64,000 bases of DNA from Alphaproteobacteria bacterium (GCA_030433005.1 JAUILQ010000013.1:41379-105378), one strand, 5' to 3'. Numbered from the stretch's first letter, positions 46,297 to 55,813 are shown. Notes: generated from the letters alone by a model not told the origin. Numbers and translations: made by a program.

Positions 46297-47067
46297 TCAG
46301 CCGCGGTGCACGGCGAGCGGGCCGAAGGCCTGGGCCACCGGCATCATCTCGATGCGGTTGATGTTGAGGTGGCGGGGCAGGGTGGTGACCCAGAAGATCG
46401 CCTCGGCGATGTCGTCCGGCGTCATCGCCCGGACGTTCTCGTAGACCTTGGCGGCCTTGTCGCTGGCGCCCTTGAAGCGGACCTCGGAGAACTCGGTCTC
46501 GGCGAGGCCGGGCTCGACCGAGGTGACGCGCACCTGCTTGCCGAGCAGATCGGCGCGCAGGTTCAGCGAGAACTGCGTCACGAAGGCCTTGGTGGCGCCG
46601 TAGACGTTGCCGCCGGGGTAGGGATAGCTGCCGGCTATCGAGCTCAGGTTGACGACGTGGCCGCGGTCGCGCTCGACCATGCCCGGCAGCAGCGCGTGGG
46701 TGCAGTGCAGCAGGCCCTTGATATTGGTGTCGACCATCGTGTCCCAGTCGTCGAAGTCGACCTCGTGGGCCGGCTCCAGGCCGAGCGCCAGGCCGGCGTT
46801 GTTGACCAGCACGTCGATTGCCTCGAGGCCGCCGGAGAGGCCCTGGATCGCCTGCTTGACCGCGTCGTTGTCTCGCACGTCGAGCGGCAGCGGGTGGAAG
46901 CGGTCGCCGAGCTCCTGCTTCAGCTCGTCGAGCCGCTCGGCGCGCCGGCCGGTGCCGACGACCGTGGCGCCGGCGCCGACGTAGCGCCGGGCCAGCGCCT
47001 TGCCGAAGCCCGAGGTGACTCCGGTCACGAAGGCGGTCAGGCCGGCGGGGTCGAGGGTCTGGATCAT
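46297..47067 (-). CDS. SDR-family NADP-dependent oxidoreductase (YdfG-like)
   Basis: A 256-residue classical short-chain dehydrogenase. The cofactor site is FVTGVTSGFGKALARRYVGA, with the arginines of VVGTGRRAERL suggesting NADP. NNAG lies near residue 88, the catalytic Ser is in VVNLSSIAGSYP, and the YxxxK pair is in NVYGATKAFVTQ. The C-terminal half resembles YdfG, which oxidises serine, threonine and 3-hydroxy acids. ATG 47067 is chosen over an upstream start whose leader overlaps the mazG reading region. It is probably co-transcribed with the MmgE/PrpD gene, 18 bp away. Confidence 0.88.
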   Translation of the reverse strand: MIQTLDPAGLTAFVTGVTSGFGKALARRYVGAGATVVGTGRRAERLDELKQELGDRFHPLPLDVRDNDAVKQAIQGLSGGLEAIDVLVNNAGLALGLEPAHEVDFDDWDTMVDTNIKGLLHCTHALLPGMVERDRGHVVNLSSIAGSYPYPGGNVYGATKAFVTQFSLNLRADLLGKQVRVTSVEPGLAETEFSEVRFKGASDKAAKVYENVRAMTPDDIAEAIFWVTTLPRHLNINRIEMMPVAQAFGPLAVHRG

Positions 47068-47086
47068 CAAGTCGGTCCCTTCTGTT

Positions 47087-47941
47087 TCAGTCTTTCCGGT
47101 CGCTGTCTCGGGCATCGCGCCGCTCGCGGCGCTTCGCGGTCTGCCAGGCGGCTTCCATCTCGTCGAGGCTCGACGAGGCCGGCATCTTGCCTTGTTCGTC
47201 AAGGATCTGCTCGACGGCCTGGAAGCGTCGCTCGAACTTCGTGTTGGTGTGGCGCAGGGCCGCTTCCGGGTCGACCTTGAGGTGGCGCGCGAGATTCACC
47301 ACGGCGAACAGCAGGTCGCCCAGCTCGTCCTGCAGGCGGGCCGGATCGGCGCCCTCGGGCGAGGCGCCGGCAGCGATTTCCTGGCGCAGCTCGCCCAGCT
47401 CCTCCTCGATCTTGGCGACGACCGGTGCCGTCTCGGCCCAGTCGAAGCCGACCCGCGCCGCGCGCTTCTGCAGCTTGACCGCGCGCAGCAGGGCGGGCAG
47501 GCCGCGCGCCACGCCGGCGAGCGCGCCGGTTTCGCCCTTCGCCGCCCGCTCGGCCGCCTTGCGTGCCTCCCAGTCGGCCTTCTGCGCGGCCTCGTCCTCG
47601 AAAGCGTCGTCGCCGAAGACGTGAGGGTGGCGGCTGACCATCTTGTCGGAGATGGCGGCGGCGACCGCCTCGAAATCGAACAGCCGGGCCTCCTCGGCCA
47701 TGCGCGAATGGAACACGACCTGGAGCAGCAGGTCGCCGAGCTCGTCGCGCAGGCCCGCCATGTCGCCGCGCTCGATGGCGTCGGCGACCTCGTAGGCCTC
47801 CTCGATGGTGTAGGGCGCGATGGTCCCGAAGTCCTGGGCGACGTCCCAGGGGCAGCCGCGCTCGGGATCGCGCAGCCGCGCCATGATCGCCAGCAGGCGG
47901 TCGATGTCGCGCTCGGGGGGCGGTGGCGCCGGTCGGTCCAT
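47087..47941 (-). CDS. mazG: Nucleoside triphosphate pyrophosphohydrolase MazG
   Basis: Hydrolyses noncanonical and excess nucleoside triphosphates to monophosphates. Of its 284 residues, the first MazG domain includes LRDPERGCPWDVAQDFGTIA and EEAYEVADAIE (the EExxE metal motif); a second domain follows with EEELGELRQEI and ELGDLLFAVVNLARHL. This tandem layout is standard for bacterial MazG. ATG 47941 is chosen over an upstream start with a non-conserved leader. In many alphaproteobacteria mazG lies close to hfq-hflX; here about 10 kb of other genes separates them. Confidence 0.94.
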   Translation of the reverse strand: MDRPAPPPPERDIDRLLAIMARLRDPERGCPWDVAQDFGTIAPYTIEEAYEVADAIERGDMAGLRDELGDLLLQVVFHSRMAEEARLFDFEAVAAAISDKMVSRHPHVFGDDAFEDEAAQKADWEARKAAERAAKGETGALAGVARGLPALLRAVKLQKRAARVGFDWAETAPVVAKIEEELGELRQEIAAGASPEGADPARLQDELGDLLFAVVNLARHLKVDPEAALRHTNTKFERRFQAVEQILDEQGKMPASSSLDEMEAAWQTAKRRERRDARDSDRKD

Positions 47942-47999
47942 GGCGACGCAGTCTAGAGGCGAGCCCCGGCGGGTCAACGCCCGCGCCCGCAATCGGGGC

Positions 48000-50900
48000 T
48001 CAGGCGACCTGGCGCTTGACCAGCGCGGCGAAGGCGCCCTGCCTGGCCATCAGCTCGTCGTAGCCGCCGGATTCGACGAGGCGGCCGCCGTCGATCACGA
48101 AGATCCGGTCGGCCTGGCGGATCGTCGAGAGGCGGTGGGCGATGGCGATGCGCGTGCAGCGCAGCTCGTCGACGCCGTGGCTGACGATCGACTGGGTCTC
48201 GTTGTCGAGCGCGCTGGTCGCCTCGTCGAAGATCAGGATGCGCGGCTTGCGGACCAGCGCGCGGGCGATCATCAGGCGCTGGCGCTGGCCGCCGGAGATC
48301 GTCGTCGCGGCGTCGTTCAGGTAGGTGTCGATGCCCATCGGCATCGACTCGATGTCCTTGTCGAAGCCGGCGCGCCGGGCCGCGTCCCAGGCCTCGTCGC
48401 GGGTCGCGTCCGAGCCGGCCGCGATGTTGTCGAAGATCGTGCCGCTGAGCAGCTTGGCGTCCTGCAGCACGACTCCGAGGTTCTGGCGCAGCAGCCGGCT
48501 GTTCAGCGTGGCCAGGTCGGCGCCGTCGATCAGCACCGAGCCGGCCTCCGGCCGCTCGAAGCCGAGCAGCAGCCGGATCACCGTCGACTTGCCGCTGCCC
48601 GAGGGGCCGACGAAGGCGACGAACTCGCCAGGCTCGACGGTCAGCGAGAGGTCGTTGAGCACCAGCGGCGTGCCGGGCGCGTAGCGGAAGCTGACGTTGC
48701 GCAGCTCGATGCCGCCCTTGATCTCGCCGGGGTCCTTCTTGCCGCTGTCGTTCTCCTCCTCGGCCTGCAGGATCGGCGTGACGCGCTCGAGCAGCGGGCG
48801 CACCAGGGTCAGCTGGACGGCGACGCCGACCAGGCCGATGACCGCCGTGGTGAACTGCACGTAGGCCGTGATGAAGGCGCTGAAGTCGCCCGGCGACATG
48901 ATCTCCGAGAAGCCGGCGGCCTCGATCTCCTGCCAGCTGCGCGGCAGGTCGAAGAAGGCGTCGAGCTGGCCGGCCTGCAGGCCGATCACGGTCAGCACGA
49001 TGATCACGGCGACGAAGGGGAAGACGCCGTTGAGCACCTTGACCAGGTTCGTCCAGCCGTTCTGCTTGTTGGTGAAGCGGGCATAGCTCAGGAAGTCGCG
49101 CTGCCAGAGGCCGAAGGCGGCGCTCTCGCTGCCGGTCACCCGCAGCTTCTCGATGGCGCCGAGCAGCTGGTAGAGCAGGCCCTGGACCTTGCCGTCCAGG
49201 TACATGCGCTTGCGGTTGAGCGCCACGATCGTCCGGCCGATCAGGTAGCCGACGAAGGCGTAGGCGATGCTGACGACGCCGACCAGCAGGCCGAGCATCC
49301 AGTCGTAGACGATCATCAGGCCGAGGCTGAACAGCCCCATGATCCCGGAGATCGAGGAGTTGATGACCGAGCCGGTGATCAGCTGGCGGATCTGGCTGAT
49401 CGACTGCGCGCGGTTGGCCAGGTCGCCGACCGTGTAGTCGCGGAAGAAGGGCGCGCGCAGCTTCAGCAGGCGGTCCCAGACCGCAGCCTCGATGCGCTGG
49501 TCGAGGCGGCCCTCGATGCGCAGCATGGCGATCGACTGGACGAAGTTGAAGGCGGCCGCGGCGAGCAGCGAGGCGAGCACCGCCAGAGCCATGACGACCA
49601 GCTGGTCGATCTCGGCGCTCGGGATGATCGTGCTGACGATGTAGCCGGTGGCGACCGGGGTCACGATCGAGGTGATGCCGGCCAGGATCACCATGCCGAC
49701 GATCATCAGGAAGTCGCGCAGGTTGCCCGGGCTGCTGAAGCTGGCCAGGCGGCGGCCGTCGATCTTGCCCTCGGGCAGCGGCTTGTAGAGCAGGTAGACG
49801 ACCGGGTCGATCTGGCGCGCCAGCGCCGGCGTCACCTCCTCGTCGATGCCGGCGGCCGGATCGACCAGCCGGTAGCGCCCGAGCGCCGTCGGCAGCAGCG
49901 CACAGGGCCGCTTGGCCTGGCCGTAGCGCCCGATCAGCGGGCCGTAGTCGTCGTGACGCCAGTCCTTGGGCAGGGCGACGCGCCGGCACTGCACGGCCGA
50001 GCGGGCGCAGAGATAGAGCACGGGGTCCTGGTCCGACGGTACCGCGGCGAGGCCGCCGCCCGGCAGCGCCAGGGTCACCTCGAGGGCATCGGCGGCAGCC
50101 TGCAGCACGGCGATCAGCGGGTCGTGCGAGGTCGCGCCGACGACCGGCCGGCGCTGCTCGATGACCGCGGTCAGGCTGCGCACGCTGGCCGAGAGCCGCT
50201 CGCGCTCGTCGGCCTCGCGCCGGGTCAGACGCGCCACCGCTTCGCGCTCGCGGCGCGCCAGCTGGCCGACGAAGCGCCGCAGCACGAAGGCGCCGTAGGC
50301 GGCGAGATCCTGCGCGACGCTGCCCCGGGCCAGCCAGTCCGCGGTGGTCAGGCTGTCGAGCGTCGCGGCGGTCTCGACCGACAGCCAGGCCGCGCCGGCC
50401 AGCGGCAGGTGGCGGCCGTCGGCGGGCGAGGCCTCCGGCTCGTCGCCCGCGTCGCCGCCGTCGCCTCCGGTGCCGCTACCCGGCGCGGCGTAGGCGACGC
50501 CCCCGGGCGGCCCGGCGATCCAGGCCGGCGTCTCGCCGGCGGCGACCGCCGAGCCGGCCGCGGCCTCGAGCGACTGCCCGGCCTCCAGGGTCGCCGCGTC
50601 GGTCGGCGGCGGCGGCAGCTCCAGCGCGGCGGTCAGAATCCCGACCCAGCCGTCGACCAGCGGTGCCACCCGCGCCGAGCGCGCTTCCTCGCCCTCGGCG
50701 CCGGCCAACTGCGCCAGGCTGCCGGCGGCGACCCGGCCGTTGCTCGTCGGCACCGCGGTCAGTGTCGGCGCACCGGCAGGGCCGGCGGCGCGCGCTGCCG
50801 TCAGGCCGGTCAGCAGGCCGCCGGCCTCGACGCGCAGCAGGTGGTGCCGGGCGCCAGGCCGGCCGTCGGGGCGGGGCAGGACGGCGAAGAGGTCGACGGC

Positions 50901-51065
50901 GCCCTCGACGACCAGCCAGGCGCGGCTCTCGTCGCCGGCGTCGAAGGCGGCATCGCGGCCGAGCGGAGCGGACGTGCCGGTCTTGAACCCGAGCGCCGTG
51001 GCCAGCGCCTCGGGCGTCCCGGCGTCGGTGTTGCTCTCGCTCGGGGCGGCAGGGGCGTCGCTCAT
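48000..51065 (-). CDS. NHLM-type export ABC transporter, second subunit (no peptidase)
   Basis: A 1021-residue inner-membrane exporter subunit. The N-terminal 350-400 residues are soluble and start with a cyclic-nucleotide-binding-like fold (WLVVEGAVDLFAVL). This is followed by six membrane helices (about residues 420-720) and an ABC ATPase with Walker A GPSGSGKST (about residue 820), signature ISGGQRQRLMIARALVRKP and Walker B ILIFDEATSALD. This layout matches the second ABC protein of NHLP/NHLM bacteriocin export systems. Its ATG overlaps the stop of the first ABC gene (ATGA). Both ATP sites look intact. The cargo is unknown. Confidence 0.88.
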   Translation of the reverse strand: MSDAPAAPSESNTDAGTPEALATALGFKTGTSAPLGRDAAFDAGDESRAWLVVEGAVDLFAVLPRPDGRPGARHHLLRVEAGGLLTGLTAARAAGPAGAPTLTAVPTSNGRVAAGSLAQLAGAEGEEARSARVAPLVDGWVGILTAALELPPPPTDAATLEAGQSLEAAAGSAVAAGETPAWIAGPPGGVAYAAPGSGTGGDGGDAGDEPEASPADGRHLPLAGAAWLSVETAATLDSLTTADWLARGSVAQDLAAYGAFVLRRFVGQLARREREAVARLTRREADERERLSASVRSLTAVIEQRRPVVGATSHDPLIAVLQAAADALEVTLALPGGGLAAVPSDQDPVLYLCARSAVQCRRVALPKDWRHDDYGPLIGRYGQAKRPCALLPTALGRYRLVDPAAGIDEEVTPALARQIDPVVYLLYKPLPEGKIDGRRLASFSSPGNLRDFLMIVGMVILAGITSIVTPVATGYIVSTIIPSAEIDQLVVMALAVLASLLAAAAFNFVQSIAMLRIEGRLDQRIEAAVWDRLLKLRAPFFRDYTVGDLANRAQSISQIRQLITGSVINSSISGIMGLFSLGLMIVYDWMLGLLVGVVSIAYAFVGYLIGRTIVALNRKRMYLDGKVQGLLYQLLGAIEKLRVTGSESAAFGLWQRDFLSYARFTNKQNGWTNLVKVLNGVFPFVAVIIVLTVIGLQAGQLDAFFDLPRSWQEIEAAGFSEIMSPGDFSAFITAYVQFTTAVIGLVGVAVQLTLVRPLLERVTPILQAEEENDSGKKDPGEIKGGIELRNVSFRYAPGTPLVLNDLSLTVEPGEFVAFVGPSGSGKSTVIRLLLGFERPEAGSVLIDGADLATLNSRLLRQNLGVVLQDAKLLSGTIFDNIAAGSDATRDEAWDAARRAGFDKDIESMPMGIDTYLNDAATTISGGQRQRLMIARALVRKPRILIFDEATSALDNETQSIVSHGVDELRCTRIAIAHRLSTIRQADRIFVIDGGRLVESGGYDELMARQGAFAALVKRQVA

Positions 51066-53320
51066 GCCATCGACACCAGCTCGGCATAGCGGCCCTTGCG
51101 GGCGACCAGCTCGTCGTGGCGGCCGCGCTCGACGACCTTGCCGCGGTCCAGGACGACGATCTCGTCGGCGTCGCGGATCGTGCTCAGGCGGTGGGCGATG
51201 ATCACGCAGGTGCAGCCGCGCCGGCGCAGGTTGTCGTCGATCATCCGCTCGGTCTCGGAGTCGAGCGCCGCCGTCGCCTCGTCGAGCACGACCAGCCGCG
51301 GGTTGCGCGCCAGGGCGCGGGCGATCTCGATGCGCTGGCGCTGGCCGCCCGAGAAGTTGGCGCCGCTCTCGGCGACCCGCGAATCGTAGCCGCCCGGCCT
51401 GGCGACGATGATGTCGTCGATGCAGGCGTCGACCGCCGCGCGGCGCACGTCGGCCGCCGGGATCGAGCTGTCCCACATGGTGATGTTCTCGCGCACGCTG
51501 CCGTCGAACAGGAAGATGTCCTGGTCGACGTAGCCGACCGAGCCGAGAAACAGCGGCCGCGGGATCTGCTCCAGCGGGCGGCCGTCGAGCAGCACCTGCC
51601 CGGCGGTCGGGTGGTAGAGCCCGACGATCAGCTTGCCCAGGGTCGACTTGCCGCTGCCGGAGCCGCCGACCAGCGCGACCCGGGCGCCGGGCGCGAGCTC
51701 CAGGTCGAAGTGCTGGATCAGCGGCTCGCTGACCGGGCTGAAGGAGAAGCTGACGTCCTTCAGCGTCAGCGCGCCCGACTGCCGCGTCTCGCCCGCGCCC
51801 GCGTCACCCTGTGCGGCCCCGAGGCTCGGCCCGTCCGCGGCCCGCTCGGCGCCGCCGTCGAGCAGGCGGTCGCCCGGATAGTCGAGCACGTCGTCGAGCT
51901 TGCGCAGGTTGCTCTGCAGCAGCTGCAGGCTCTGGGTCACGTTGACCAGCTGCTGCATCGGCGTCGAGAAGCGCTTGAGCAGCCACTGGAAGGCGATCAG
52001 GTCGCCGACCGACATGGCCCCCTGGATGACGAAGATCGCGCCGAAGCCGAGCACGCCGGCGACCGTCAGGGCGTTGAGGGCCGCCGGCACGACGTCGAGC
52101 GTCAGCGAGAGCCGCCCGACATCCTGCCGGGCGTCGACCACGGCCGAGTTGGTCGCCGCCCAGCTGCGGAAGAAGTAGGGCTCGCAGCCCATGGCCTTCA
52201 GCGTCTCGATGGCGCGCAGCCCGCTCATGCCGGTCGCCGAGAGCTTGAACTCCTCGTTGAGCTGCTGGCTGTTGATCTGCTTGCGCTTCTCGCCGACCAG
52301 CTTGACCCCGGCGACGTTGAGCAGCGTCAGCACCACCGCGAAGGCGGCGAGCTCGACGTTGAACAGGAACAGCAGCGGCCCGAAGAAGCAGACCATCACG
52401 AGGTTCAGCAGGTTGGTGCTGACGCTCTCGGCGAGCAGGTCGCTGACCTGCATGCTCGAGCGGTAGCGCGCGATGATGCTGCCGACGGTGCGCAGCCCGA
52501 AGAACTGCACCGGCAGGCGCAGGACGTGCCAGAGGAAACGCCCGGCGAGGCTGATCGCGACGCTGATCTGCAGCCGCTTGAGGTACCACTGCTGGACCGT
52601 CAGCAGCAGGCCTTCGAGGATCGCCGAGAGCAGCAGGCCGACGATCAGCGGCAGCAGCCAGCTGGCCAGGTCCTTGATCAGCACCTCGTCGATGAAGACC
52701 TTGAGCAGCCCGGGCAGCAGCAGCCCGGGCACGACCAGCAGCACCGTGACCAGCAGCACGATCTGGACCGCGCCGCGGGCCCCGGCGAGGTGGCGCGACA
52801 GCGAGCCGACCAGGCTCGGGGCGCGGCCCTCGCGGCGGAACCCCGAGCCCGGCTGCAGCACCACGGCCTCGCCGGCGAAGTGCTGGGCGAAGGCCGCCGG
52901 AGTCATCGAGCGCGGACCGCTCGCCGGGTCGTTGACCCAGACCTTGCCGGCGCGCGCGCCTTCCAGCACGACGAAGCCGCTGTCGAGCTGCACCAGGGCC
53001 GGGGTCGGCAGCGCGAGCGCCGCCTCGCCGGCGGCCTGGCGCTGCTCGGCGGTCATGCCGAGGTTGCGTGCCGCGGCGGCGAGGTTGTCGGCCCGGCTGC
53101 CGTCGCGCACGATGGCGGCCTCTTCGCAGAGCCGCTCCAGCGGCAGCCACTTGCCGTAGTGGGCCAGCACCATGGCGAGCGCGGCCGCGCCGCTCTCGCG
53201 CGCCTCGCTCTGCAGCACCGTCGGCACGCGCACCCGCCCCGAGCGGCGCCCTCCCGCCGCCGGCCCCGGCCGTGACGCCGCGCCGGGCGCCGCCGTCGGC
53301 GTGGCCGCGGCCTCGGTCAC
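51062..53320 (-). CDS. NHLP-type export ABC transporter with degenerate C39 peptidase domain
   Basis: A 752-residue exporter: an N-terminal C39 peptidase-like domain (about residues 25-160), six membrane helices (about 180-460), and an ABC ATPase with Walker A GGSGSGKST (about residue 550), signature FSGGQRQRIEIARAL and Walker B LVVLDEATAALD. In active family members the domain begins with QxEAxECGAA. Here it reads QSEARESGAAALAMVLAHYG, a Ser in place of the catalytic Cys. The usual His before the FVVLEG strand is Gly (DSGFVVLEG). It therefore should not cleave leader peptides. The start is GTG 53320, overlapping the HlyD stop. Confidence 0.9.
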   Translation of the reverse strand: MTEAAATPTAAPGAASRPGPAAGGRRSGRVRVPTVLQSEARESGAAALAMVLAHYGKWLPLERLCEEAAIVRDGSRADNLAAAARNLGMTAEQRQAAGEAALALPTPALVQLDSGFVVLEGARAGKVWVNDPASGPRSMTPAAFAQHFAGEAVVLQPGSGFRREGRAPSLVGSLSRHLAGARGAVQIVLLVTVLLVVPGLLLPGLLKVFIDEVLIKDLASWLLPLIVGLLLSAILEGLLLTVQQWYLKRLQISVAISLAGRFLWHVLRLPVQFFGLRTVGSIIARYRSSMQVSDLLAESVSTNLLNLVMVCFFGPLLFLFNVELAAFAVVLTLLNVAGVKLVGEKRKQINSQQLNEEFKLSATGMSGLRAIETLKAMGCEPYFFRSWAATNSAVVDARQDVGRLSLTLDVVPAALNALTVAGVLGFGAIFVIQGAMSVGDLIAFQWLLKRFSTPMQQLVNVTQSLQLLQSNLRKLDDVLDYPGDRLLDGGAERAADGPSLGAAQGDAGAGETRQSGALTLKDVSFSFSPVSEPLIQHFDLELAPGARVALVGGSGSGKSTLGKLIVGLYHPTAGQVLLDGRPLEQIPRPLFLGSVGYVDQDIFLFDGSVRENITMWDSSIPAADVRRAAVDACIDDIIVARPGGYDSRVAESGANFSGGQRQRIEIARALARNPRLVVLDEATAALDSETERMIDDNLRRRGCTCVIIAHRLSTIRDADEIVVLDRGKVVERGRHDELVARKGRYAELVSMA

Positions 53321-54624
53321 TCGCCGCTCCCGCCCAGCCAGGTCCCGAAGATCGGGATGATGTAGGCGATCGGCGGGTCCTCCTGGACCGCGACCTGGGC
53401 GGCCGCGGTGGTGCCCGGCCCGACCCGGTAGGGCGGGCCGACCGAGGAGGTCCAGGCCAGGCCGCTGGCGGTCTTGGGGTCCGAGTTCAGTGCGATCACC
53501 ACCTGGATCGGCGCGCCGCCCTTGAGAAGCTGCTGGACCAGCGTCTCGTTGCTGATCTCGTTGCGCAGCTCGGCTTCGGTCGCGGGCTGCTCGCCGACCG
53601 AGACGACGGTGCCGACGATGGTGCCGTAGATCTCGGGTTCGACGGTGCCCGGCGAGACCTGTGCCGGCATGCCCGGCGTCACCCGCTTGCCGTCGCCCGG
53701 CCGGAAGTAGCCGAAGAGCTGCAGGCTGTCGGTCTCGCTCTCGATCTCGGCGATCGGATCGCCGGCGGCGAGCTCCTCGTCCGCTCGCGCCTCCAGGGCG
53801 ACGATCACCCCGGCGCGCGGCGCGACGATGCGCGAGGTCTCGGAGACCAGCGCCTGTAGCTGGTCGACCTTGTTCTGCTGCTCGATGAGCTGGTTCTCGA
53901 GCTGGTCCAGCGAGCTCTGCTGGCTGGCGACGAACTCGTCGAGCTGCGAGCGGGCGTTCTGGATGTCGCTGCGCGTCGTCGCCAGGTTGACCCGGGCGTC
54001 GTTGAGGTCGCTGCGCACGCCCTCGACACGCTGGCGCAGCACCAGGCCCTGATCCATCTCCCGCTCGAGCGCGGCGAGATAGGGGCCGTAGTCGGCGATG
54101 CGCTCCTCCAGCACCGAGGCCTTCTCCTCGAGGCTGGCGATCGTCGCCTCGGTGGTTTCGCGCCGCCGCTCGATGACCTGCTGGACCTGCTGCCGGCGGC
54201 GCTCCCGCTCCGACTGCAGGTCCGTCAGCAGCCGCTTGGCGCCCGCCAGCTCCTCGGCGTTCGTGCCGACCTGCACGGTCGCGATCAGGTCGCCCTGGGC
54301 GACGCGGTCGCCGACCGACACGGCGACCTGCTCGACCCGGCCGGCGGCCGGCGCGTCGAGCTGCTGCAGCACGCCCTCCTTGTACTCGATGATGCCGAGG
54401 CCGCTGACGTCGACCCGGATCTCGCCGAGCAGGCCCCAGAGAATCCCGCCCAGCGTCACGATCGCCAGGGTCAGGGCGACGACCCAGCCGCGCGGCGAGG
54501 TCAGCCGCGCCAGCCGCCCGATGTCCTGCGGCGTCGCCTGCTGGGCGCCCGGCGCCGGCTCCGGCGCGGCCGGCTGCTTGCGCCCGTCGCCGCCGGTCGC
54601 GGCGGCCTTGCGACGTCCGATCAT
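53317..54624 (-). CDS. HlyD-family periplasmic adaptor of the NHLP-type exporter
   Basis: A membrane-fusion protein of 435 residues linking the ABC exporter to an outer-membrane channel. After a short Pro/Ala-rich cytoplasmic part there is one membrane segment (about residues 47-68, VVALTLAIVTLGGILWGLLG). A biotinyl-lipoyl-like lobe (DAPAAGRVEQVAVSVGDRV) and a long coiled coil (about 120-265, rich in Glu/Gln/Arg) follow, then the second lipoyl half and a beta-barrel. It is the first gene of the leftward three-gene operon, with overlapping stop and start to the ABC gene. No TolC-like gene is in the window. Confidence 0.9.
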   Translation of the reverse strand: MIGRRKAAATGGDGRKQPAAPEPAPGAQQATPQDIGRLARLTSPRGWVVALTLAIVTLGGILWGLLGEIRVDVSGLGIIEYKEGVLQQLDAPAAGRVEQVAVSVGDRVAQGDLIATVQVGTNAEELAGAKRLLTDLQSERERRRQQVQQVIERRRETTEATIASLEEKASVLEERIADYGPYLAALEREMDQGLVLRQRVEGVRSDLNDARVNLATTRSDIQNARSQLDEFVASQQSSLDQLENQLIEQQNKVDQLQALVSETSRIVAPRAGVIVALEARADEELAAGDPIAEIESETDSLQLFGYFRPGDGKRVTPGMPAQVSPGTVEPEIYGTIVGTVVSVGEQPATEAELRNEISNETLVQQLLKGGAPIQVVIALNSDPKTASGLAWTSSVGPPYRVGPGTTAAAQVAVQEDPPIAYIIPIFGTWLGGSGE

Positions 54625-55075
54625 CTCTGCCCCCCAAAGACCGCGGCGTTCCGGCCCGCTGTCCGGGCCTGCGCCGGCCTTTGCAGACCATTCGACGTGG
54701 ATTTGGCGCCGATTTCAAGGGCGTGCGTGGAGACGGCAGGACTCGGCCCGCTCCGGGAGCGGTCTCCCGGGAGGCGATTATCGCGAGGCCCCAGGCCGTC
54801 GGCGCCGGTCTGCCGCACAAAAGCAACCCAGCCGCGATAAACGGCCCGCACGCACCCGGCGCAAAGGCCCCTCACCATGACGGGTTGTTAACTTGACCGA
54901 CATCTCGGGGCGGTGCGACACTTCCGCTACATCAACGGCTTGGTGCCAAAGTGACGCGACAGGCCTGCTGGTTCAGCGTCCGGTTGAAGAGACTCGGTGC
55001 CGGGCGCTGGGGTGGCAGGCCGACGTACAACTTTAGAGCGTTATTCATCCACCCACTCTTGCAGGAGAAAAGGCG
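54625..55075. promoter_or_regulatory. Divergent intergenic region, HlyD operon / unknown protein
   Basis: 451 bp without a convincing gene. The right two-thirds is clearly less GC-rich than the flanks and carries a GTTAAC palindrome within TTGTTAACTTGACC (about 54885-54898). It also holds a possible TTGACC -35 box and, nearer the unknown gene, GTTATTCATCC, whose TATTCA equals the groES -10. The ribosome site GCAGGAGAAAAGG precedes the ATG at 55076. No precursor-peptide gene with an NHLP or Nif11 leader was recognised here. Confidence 0.4.
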
Positions 55076-55753
55076 ATGAAGGGGCAGGCTTCGCTCATGG
55101 TCGTGCACTACGACCGCAAAGATCCGCATTTCAAGGACTTCGTGACCAAGGCGGTGGAGTCGACGAAGGAGCACAAGAAGGGCCAGCGGTTCTTCACCTA
55201 CGTGCCGCTGCACGGTCCGTCGGACGTCGCTTACGTCTGGTTCCCGCACAAGTCACACAGCGAGCTTCACGGCGACAAGCAGACCTCGGCGATGGCGCAG
55301 AAGCACGGCGACGCCAAGACCGCGGCGGCCGCGCAGAAGGCCAAGGGCGGCGTCAAGGGGCTCGGCTCCGAGCTGATGCACACCGTGGCGGAGGCCGGCA
55401 AGGCGAACGGCCCGAAGCCCTATGTGATGGCCTACGGCATCAAGGTCGACGCCGAGAAGAACGAATCCTTCCGCGGCGCCGCCAAGGAGTTCATGGAGGC
55501 CAACCGCAAGTCGAAGAACCCGATGCGCATCACCGTGCATCGCCCGGCGAGCGGCCAGCTGAACAACTACCTGGTGCTGATCGGCGCGGACGATCTCGCC
55601 GAGTTCGATCCCGACGGCAAGCACAACGATTCGCGGCTCGCCGCCGCCATCGGCCCGGAGAATGCCGCGGATGTCGCCCGCAACCTGAAGGAGGGCGCCG
55701 CCTTCGTCTGGCGCCAGCCGCTGCGCTACGTCGCGGCCTACAGCAACCCCTGA
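55076..55753 (+). CDS. Unknown 225-residue soluble protein, Lys/His-rich, no cysteine
   Basis: I do not recognise this protein. It is soluble, with no signal peptide, membrane segment or cysteine, and it is rich in Lys, His and Ala. The N-terminal part (about 1-65) looks like an alpha/beta fold (MVVHYDRKDPHFKDF, FFTYVPLHGPSDVAYVWFP). An Ala/Lys/Gln linker follows (about 70-95), then a second part with YVMAYGIKVDAEKNESFRG and NNYLVLIGADDLAEFDPDG. The two parts may be related repeats. A good AGGAG site precedes ATG 55076. It is divergent from the exporter operon and upstream of the synthase genes, so it may belong to either. Confidence 0.75.
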   Translation: MKGQASLMVVHYDRKDPHFKDFVTKAVESTKEHKKGQRFFTYVPLHGPSDVAYVWFPHKSHSELHGDKQTSAMAQKHGDAKTAAAAQKAKGGVKGLGSELMHTVAEAGKANGPKPYVMAYGIKVDAEKNESFRGAAKEFMEANRKSKNPMRITVHRPASGQLNNYLVLIGADDLAEFDPDGKHNDSRLAAAIGPENAADVARNLKEGAAFVWRQPLRYVAAYSNP

Positions 55754-55813
55754 GGTCCAGGACCGGGGCCGCGCATCGCCCGTCGAGAGCGGCCCCTGCG
55801 TGACGGATGAGGC

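Noticed and set aside
47820..51089. Plus-strand open frame of about 1090 codons opposite mazG and the NHLM ABC gene
   Set aside because: It is the complementary shadow of genuine ABC transporter sequence, with GC-driven lack of stops.
54625..55075. Hidden NHLP/Nif11-type precursor peptide next to the exporter
   Set aside because: All frames were read; none shows a leader-like helix or Gly-Gly site, and the short frames present are Arg-rich shadows.
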